DNA of 15,665 bases from an uncultured Collinsella sp. (GTDB taxonomy: Bacteria > Actinomycetota > Coriobacteriia > Coriobacteriales > Coriobacteriaceae): positions 1 to 15,665 of the forward strand of contig URZJ01000022.1 of NCBI GenBank assembly GCA_900552395.1. Direction: 5' to 3'. Shown here one piece after another: positions 12,669-15,665 of the stretch; position 1 is the stretch's first letter, and every line of letters starts with the position of its first letter. The notes below the pieces were generated by a model that had not been told where the DNA came from, did no database searches, and was given only the letters and a program-made list of their open reading frames with translations. A program made the position numbers and the translations under genes.

Positions 12669-13459
12669 TGCCTATCGGACCTGCGCGCATGCCGCTCTTC
12701 GATCACCTGGGAGAGCTCCGTCGCCGTCTGACCATCGTGGTCGTGTCGGTGTTTGCCGCCGCTATCGTGCTGTATTTCGCCACGCCCGTGGTGCTCGACA
12801 TTCTGGAAGACCCTATCCGCTCCTTTGTTCCGGACGGGAAGTTCTACATCACCACCACGCTCGGCGGCTTTGGCCTGCGCTTCTCGCTTGCCATCAAGAT
12901 GGCCGTGGTCATGTGCACGCCCATGATCATCTGGCAGATCCTGGCATTTTTCCTGCCGGCGCTGCGCCCCAACGAGCGCAAATGGGTTGTGCCCACGGTG
13001 CTCGCCTCGACGGTGCTGTTCTTCCTGGGTGCCATCTTCTGCTACTTCATCATTATCCCGGCGGGCTTTGAGTGGCTCATCGGCGAGACCTCGGCCGTCG
13101 CTACGGCGCTGCCCGATCTGGAGAACTACGTCAACATGGAGCTGCTCTTTATGATCGGCTTTGGTGTGGCGTTTGAGCTGCCGCTCATCATCTTCTACCT
13201 GTCTGTTTTCCACATCGTGTCCTACGCGGCCTTCCGCAGCGCCTGGCGCTACGTGTACGTAGGCCTGCTCGTGGGTTCGGCTGTGATCACGCCCGACGGC
13301 TCGCCCGTTACGCTGGGTCTCATGTATGGCGCCCTGCTCTCGCTCTACGAGATTTCGCTCGCCATCGCTCGCGTGGTCATCACCGCGCGCGAGGGCAAGG
13401 AGGGCCTGTTCGTGAGCCGTCTGGACCTGTTCTCGGACGACGAGGACGACGAGGAGTAA
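12668..13459 (+). CDS. tatC: Sec-independent protein translocase TatC
   Basis: The six-span core receptor of the Tat translocase that binds twin-arginine signal peptides. The 263-residue protein has the cytoplasmic N-terminal motif DHLGELRRRL (residues 12-21), including the conserved Glu16, and a later FGVAFELPLIIF with the conserved buried Glu. The C-terminus ends in a very acidic tail (LFSDDEDDEE). The ATG overlaps the tatB stop in a TAATG, giving translational coupling, with GGGAGG 9 bases upstream; a Met at residue 8 is a less likely alternative. HypA follows after 6 bases. Confidence 0.96.
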   Translation: MPIGPARMPLFDHLGELRRRLTIVVVSVFAAAIVLYFATPVVLDILEDPIRSFVPDGKFYITTTLGGFGLRFSLAIKMAVVMCTPMIIWQILAFFLPALRPNERKWVVPTVLASTVLFFLGAIFCYFIIIPAGFEWLIGETSAVATALPDLENYVNMELLFMIGFGVAFELPLIIFYLSVFHIVSYAAFRSAWRYVYVGLLVGSAVITPDGSPVTLGLMYGALLSLYEISLAIARVVITAREGKEGLFVSRLDLFSDDEDDEE

Positions 13460-13465
13460 ATCGGT

Positions 13466-13822
13466 ATGCACGAGGTTGGCATTGTCAACGGCATACTCGA
13501 TACAGTGATTCGCGCGGCGCGTGGGGCGGGGGCCTCGCGCGCCGTTTTGGTAACGCTTCGTATCGGGGATATGACCGAGGTCGTGCGCGAGGCACTCGAC
13601 TTTGCGTGGGAGACGTTTCGCGATGAGGACCCGCTCACGCGCGGCTGCGAGCTTGCCGTGGAGGAGGTCCATCCACAAAGCGAGTGCCTGGACTGCGGCG
13701 AGGTCTTTGAGCACGACCGTTTCCATTGTCGCTGCCCCCAGTGTGGCGGCGCCAACGTGCGCCTGCTGCACGGCCGCGAGCTCGATATCGCAAGTATCGA
13801 AATCGAAACCCCCGACGATTAG
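13466..13822 (+). CDS. hypA: Hydrogenase nickel-insertion protein HypA
   Basis: A cytosolic metallochaperone that, with HypB, delivers nickel to the large subunit of [NiFe] hydrogenase. The 118-residue protein begins Met-His-Glu, the nickel-binding N-terminus, so the ATG at 13466 is firmly fixed. The zinc site is two CxxC pairs, Cys74/Cys77 and Cys90/Cys93, 12 residues apart, with an extra Cys88 next to the second pair. The length is normal for the family. It starts 6 bases after the tatC stop, so it is probably in the tat operon with its ribosome binding site inside tatC. HypB follows after 55 bases. Confidence 0.94.
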   Translation: MHEVGIVNGILDTVIRAARGAGASRAVLVTLRIGDMTEVVREALDFAWETFRDEDPLTRGCELAVEEVHPQSECLDCGEVFEHDRFHCRCPQCGGANVRLLHGRELDIASIEIETPDD

Positions 13823-13830
13823 CCCGCTAG

Positions 13831-13852
13831 CCATCTAATGATGGGGTATAAA
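13831..13852 (+). promoter_or_regulatory. Small hairpin and TATAAA before hypB
   Basis: CCATC (13831-13835) and GATGG (13840-13844) form a 5-bp stem, followed by TATAAA (13847-13852), 25 bases before the hypB ATG. It could be an internal promoter -10, but no -35 is clear. Weak evidence. Confidence 0.25.
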
Positions 13853-13877
13853 GGGGCCAAAGTAAGGAGCGCTAAGT

Positions 13878-14561
13878 ATGGCCGAGAAAACGATTGATAT
13901 CGCGTCGCCGATCCTGTCGCGCAACGAGCGCTTGGCAGATCAGCTGCGTCAGCGATTTAATGAGGCAGGCACCTTCGTGATCAATGTGCTGTCGAGCCCC
14001 GGCTCGGGTAAGACCACCACGATTCTGGGCACCAACGAGCGCCTGCGTGACAAGGCCGGCTTACGCTGTGCCGTCATCGAGGGCGATATCGCCTCGGATG
14101 TCGACGCCATCACCATGAAGGAAGCCGGCATGCCCGCCATCCAGATCAACACGGGCGGTCTGTGCCACCTCGAGGGCAACATGATCATGGAGGCTGTCGA
14201 TGCCTTCGACCAGGCTGTGGGTCTGGAGAACATCGACGTCATCTTTATCGAAAACGTGGGTAACCTGGTCTGCCCGGTCGACTTTGACCTGGGCGAGAAC
14301 CTGTCCATCATGATTCTCTCGGTGCCCGAGGGCGACGACAAGCCCATCAAGTATCCGGGCATCTTCCAGCACGCCGGCGCGCAGCTGCTCAACAAGGTCG
14401 ACGTGGCCCCGGCTTTCGATTTTGACATGGATAGGTATACTAAGACACTCGATGACCTCAATCCGCAGGCGCCGCGGTTTGCCGTGAGCGCGCGCAAGGG
14501 CGAGGGCATGGATGCCTGGTGCGATTGGCTCATCGGGCAGATTGAGCAAGCAAGGGCGTAA
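13878..14561 (+). CDS. hypB: Hydrogenase maturation GTPase HypB
   Basis: A SIMIBI-class GTPase that powers nickel transfer to [NiFe] hydrogenase together with HypA. The 227-residue protein has the P-loop SSPGSGKTTT (residues 39-48), EGDIASDVDA, the metal-site GLCHLEG with Cys96 and His97, IENVGNLVCP with Cys132, and LNKVD as the guanine-specificity motif. It lacks both the N-terminal CxxCGC nickel motif of E. coli HypB and the His-rich stretch of rhizobial HypB, so it is a minimal G-domain form. The ATG at 13878 has AAGGAG 8 bases upstream. No other hyp genes follow directly. Confidence 0.95.
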   Translation: MAEKTIDIASPILSRNERLADQLRQRFNEAGTFVINVLSSPGSGKTTTILGTNERLRDKAGLRCAVIEGDIASDVDAITMKEAGMPAIQINTGGLCHLEGNMIMEAVDAFDQAVGLENIDVIFIENVGNLVCPVDFDLGENLSIMILSVPEGDDKPIKYPGIFQHAGAQLLNKVDVAPAFDFDMDRYTKTLDDLNPQAPRFAVSARKGEGMDAWCDWLIGQIEQARA

Positions 14562-14615
14562 GTCGGCCGCCATACAGGTGGGCGTAGCCGCAGAGACATG
14601 AGATAGGAGCCTCTT

Positions 14616-15665
14616 TTGAAGCTCATCATCGCCGAGAAAAACGACGCCGCGCGTCAGATCGCCGAGCGGCTGTCCACGGGTAAGCCCAAAAAGGACAAGG
14701 TGTACAACACCGCCATCTACCGTTTTGAGTGGAAGGGCGAGGAGTGCGTGACCATCGGCCTTGCCGGTCACATCCTGGCGCCCGATTTTTGCGACAGCGT
14801 GCTGTTCGATAAAAAGCTGGGTTGGTATTCGGTGACCGAGGACGGTGAGATGTTGCCGGCCGATATGCCCGATGGCCTGGCCCGTCCGCCGTACGACACC
14901 AAGCGCAAGCCGTTCCTTGCCGATGGCATTTCCATCAAGGGCTGGAAGCTCGAGAGCCTGCCTTACCTCACCTGGGCGCCCGTCATTAAGCTACCGGCCG
15001 AAAGGGAACTCATTCGTTCGCTCAAGAACCTTGCTAAAAAGTCCGACAGCGTCATCATCGCCACGGACTTCGACCGCGAGGGCGAACTGATCGGCTCGGA
15101 CGCTCTCAACAAGGTGCGTGAGGTTGCGCCCGACTTGCCGGTCGCCCGTGCCCAGTATTCTTCGTTTACCAAGGCCGAGATCACGCACGCCTTCGATAAT
15201 CTCGTTTCGCTCGACCAGAACCTGGCCGACGCCGGCGAGAGCCGTCAGCACATCGACCTTATCTGGGGCGCGGTGCTCACGCGCTATCTGACGCTCGCCA
15301 AGTTTGGCGGCTTTGGCAACGTGCGTTCCGCCGGTCGCGTGCAGACGCCGACGCTTGCCCTGGTGGTCGAGCGCGAGCGCGAGCGTATGGCGTTTGTGCC
15401 CGAGGACTATTGGCAGATTCGCGGTATGGGTGCCGCGCAGGGTGCCGCCGAGGACGACCGCTTTAAGATCGCGCACAAGACAGCGCGCTTTACCGACAAG
15501 GATGCTGCCGAGACGGCGTATGGTCACGTCGACGGCGTCAAGACGGCGACCGTTGCCGCGGTGACCAAGCGCTCGCGTAAGCAGCAGCCTCCCACGCCGT
15601 TTGCGACGACCTCGCTGCAGGCTGCCGCTGCGGCCGAGGGCATCTCGCCTGCGCGTACGATGCGA
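14616..15665 (+). CDS. Type IA DNA topoisomerase, archaeal-like (5' part)
   Basis: The first 350 residues of a type IA topoisomerase that relaxes DNA by single-strand passage; it runs off the window. The TOPRIM domain is complete: Glu7 in LIIAEKNDAARQIAERL, and Asp151, Asp153 and Glu155 in ATDFDREGELIG. Further on, the stretch AGESRQHIDLIWG and then SAGRVQTPTLALVVERERER resemble archaeal topoisomerase I more than E. coli TopA or TopB. It ends at TPFATTSLQAAA, before the catalytic tyrosine region. The start is TTG 14616, with AGGAG 6 bases upstream; there is no suitable ATG nearby. It lies 54 bases after hypB, perhaps as a separate unit. Confidence 0.88.
   Translation, partial: MKLIIAEKNDAARQIAERLSTGKPKKDKVYNTAIYRFEWKGEECVTIGLAGHILAPDFCDSVLFDKKLGWYSVTEDGEMLPADMPDGLARPPYDTKRKPFLADGISIKGWKLESLPYLTWAPVIKLPAERELIRSLKNLAKKSDSVIIATDFDREGELIGSDALNKVREVAPDLPVARAQYSSFTKAEITHAFDNLVSLDQNLADAGESRQHIDLIWGAVLTRYLTLAKFGGFGNVRSAGRVQTPTLALVVERERERMAFVPEDYWQIRGMGAAQGAAEDDRFKIAHKTARFTDKDAAETAYGHVDGVKTATVAAVTKRSRKQQPPTPFATTSLQAAAAAEGISPARTMR

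Noticed and set aside
12557..13834. Minus-strand frame opposite tatC and hypA
   Set aside because: Shadow of two unmistakable genes; no start signal or recognisable domain.
1..15665. Search for CRISPR arrays, tRNA genes, transposases and phage genes
   Set aside because: No regularly spaced repeats, cloverleaf sequences, or transposase or integrase proteins were seen; the only mobile-like signal is the short palindromic repeat family.

Overview
The window reads as high-GC actinobacterial chromosome. Its gene content and style (lac-family PTS, family II pyrophosphatase, HypA/HypB, an archaeal-like type IA topoisomerase, AGGAGG-type ribosome binding sites and some GTG/TTG starts) suggest a gut member of the Coriobacteriia, most likely Collinsella or a close relative. 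This is inferred from protein and intergenic character, not from a marker gene. There is no rRNA, tRNA, CRISPR array or transposase. All large ORFs are intact except the last, which runs off the right edge.

Region 1 (147-7041) is a carbohydrate module. On the minus strand a GntR/UTRA regulator is followed by a class I mannose-6-phosphate isomerase. Divergent from them, on the plus strand, lie a GH1 6-phospho-beta-glycosidase and a three-part lactose/cellobiose-type PTS (IIC, IIB, IIA), then a ROK sugar kinase behind two terminator-like hairpins. This is the enzyme set of the Bacillus subtilis gmu (glucomannan-oligosaccharide) locus without its mannanase. PTS import would give a phosphorylated disaccharide, GH1 would split it into hexose-6-P and free hexose, the ROK kinase would phosphorylate the free hexose, and the isomerase would turn mannose-6-P into fructose-6-P. 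The 302-base divergent region (1875-2176) holds a good promoter, two small palindromes and a 94-base REPIN-like inverted repeat.

Region 2 (7201-9747) holds a manganese-dependent inorganic pyrophosphatase with a strong terminator, then an NhaA sodium/proton antiporter. The nhaA leader contains a second complete intrinsic terminator only about 34 bases before the start codon, plus an upstream segment able to pair with the terminator's 5' arm. That is the layout of a transcription attenuator or riboswitch and is the best candidate here for an undescribed regulatory system.

Region 3 (9833-11921) has a small unrecognised minus-strand gene convergent with nhaA, a divergent group Ic-like aminotransferase, and an orphan STAS-domain anti-sigma-factor antagonist.

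Region 4 (12075-15665) is a tightly packed plus-strand run: TatB-like, TatC (1-base overlap), HypA (6-base gap), HypB, then the 5' part of an archaeal-type DNA topoisomerase with a TTG start. Tat export and [NiFe]-hydrogenase nickel insertion are functionally linked, but no hydrogenase structural gene is visible here. Intergenic spaces across the window share a short GGGGAC-headed repeat family.
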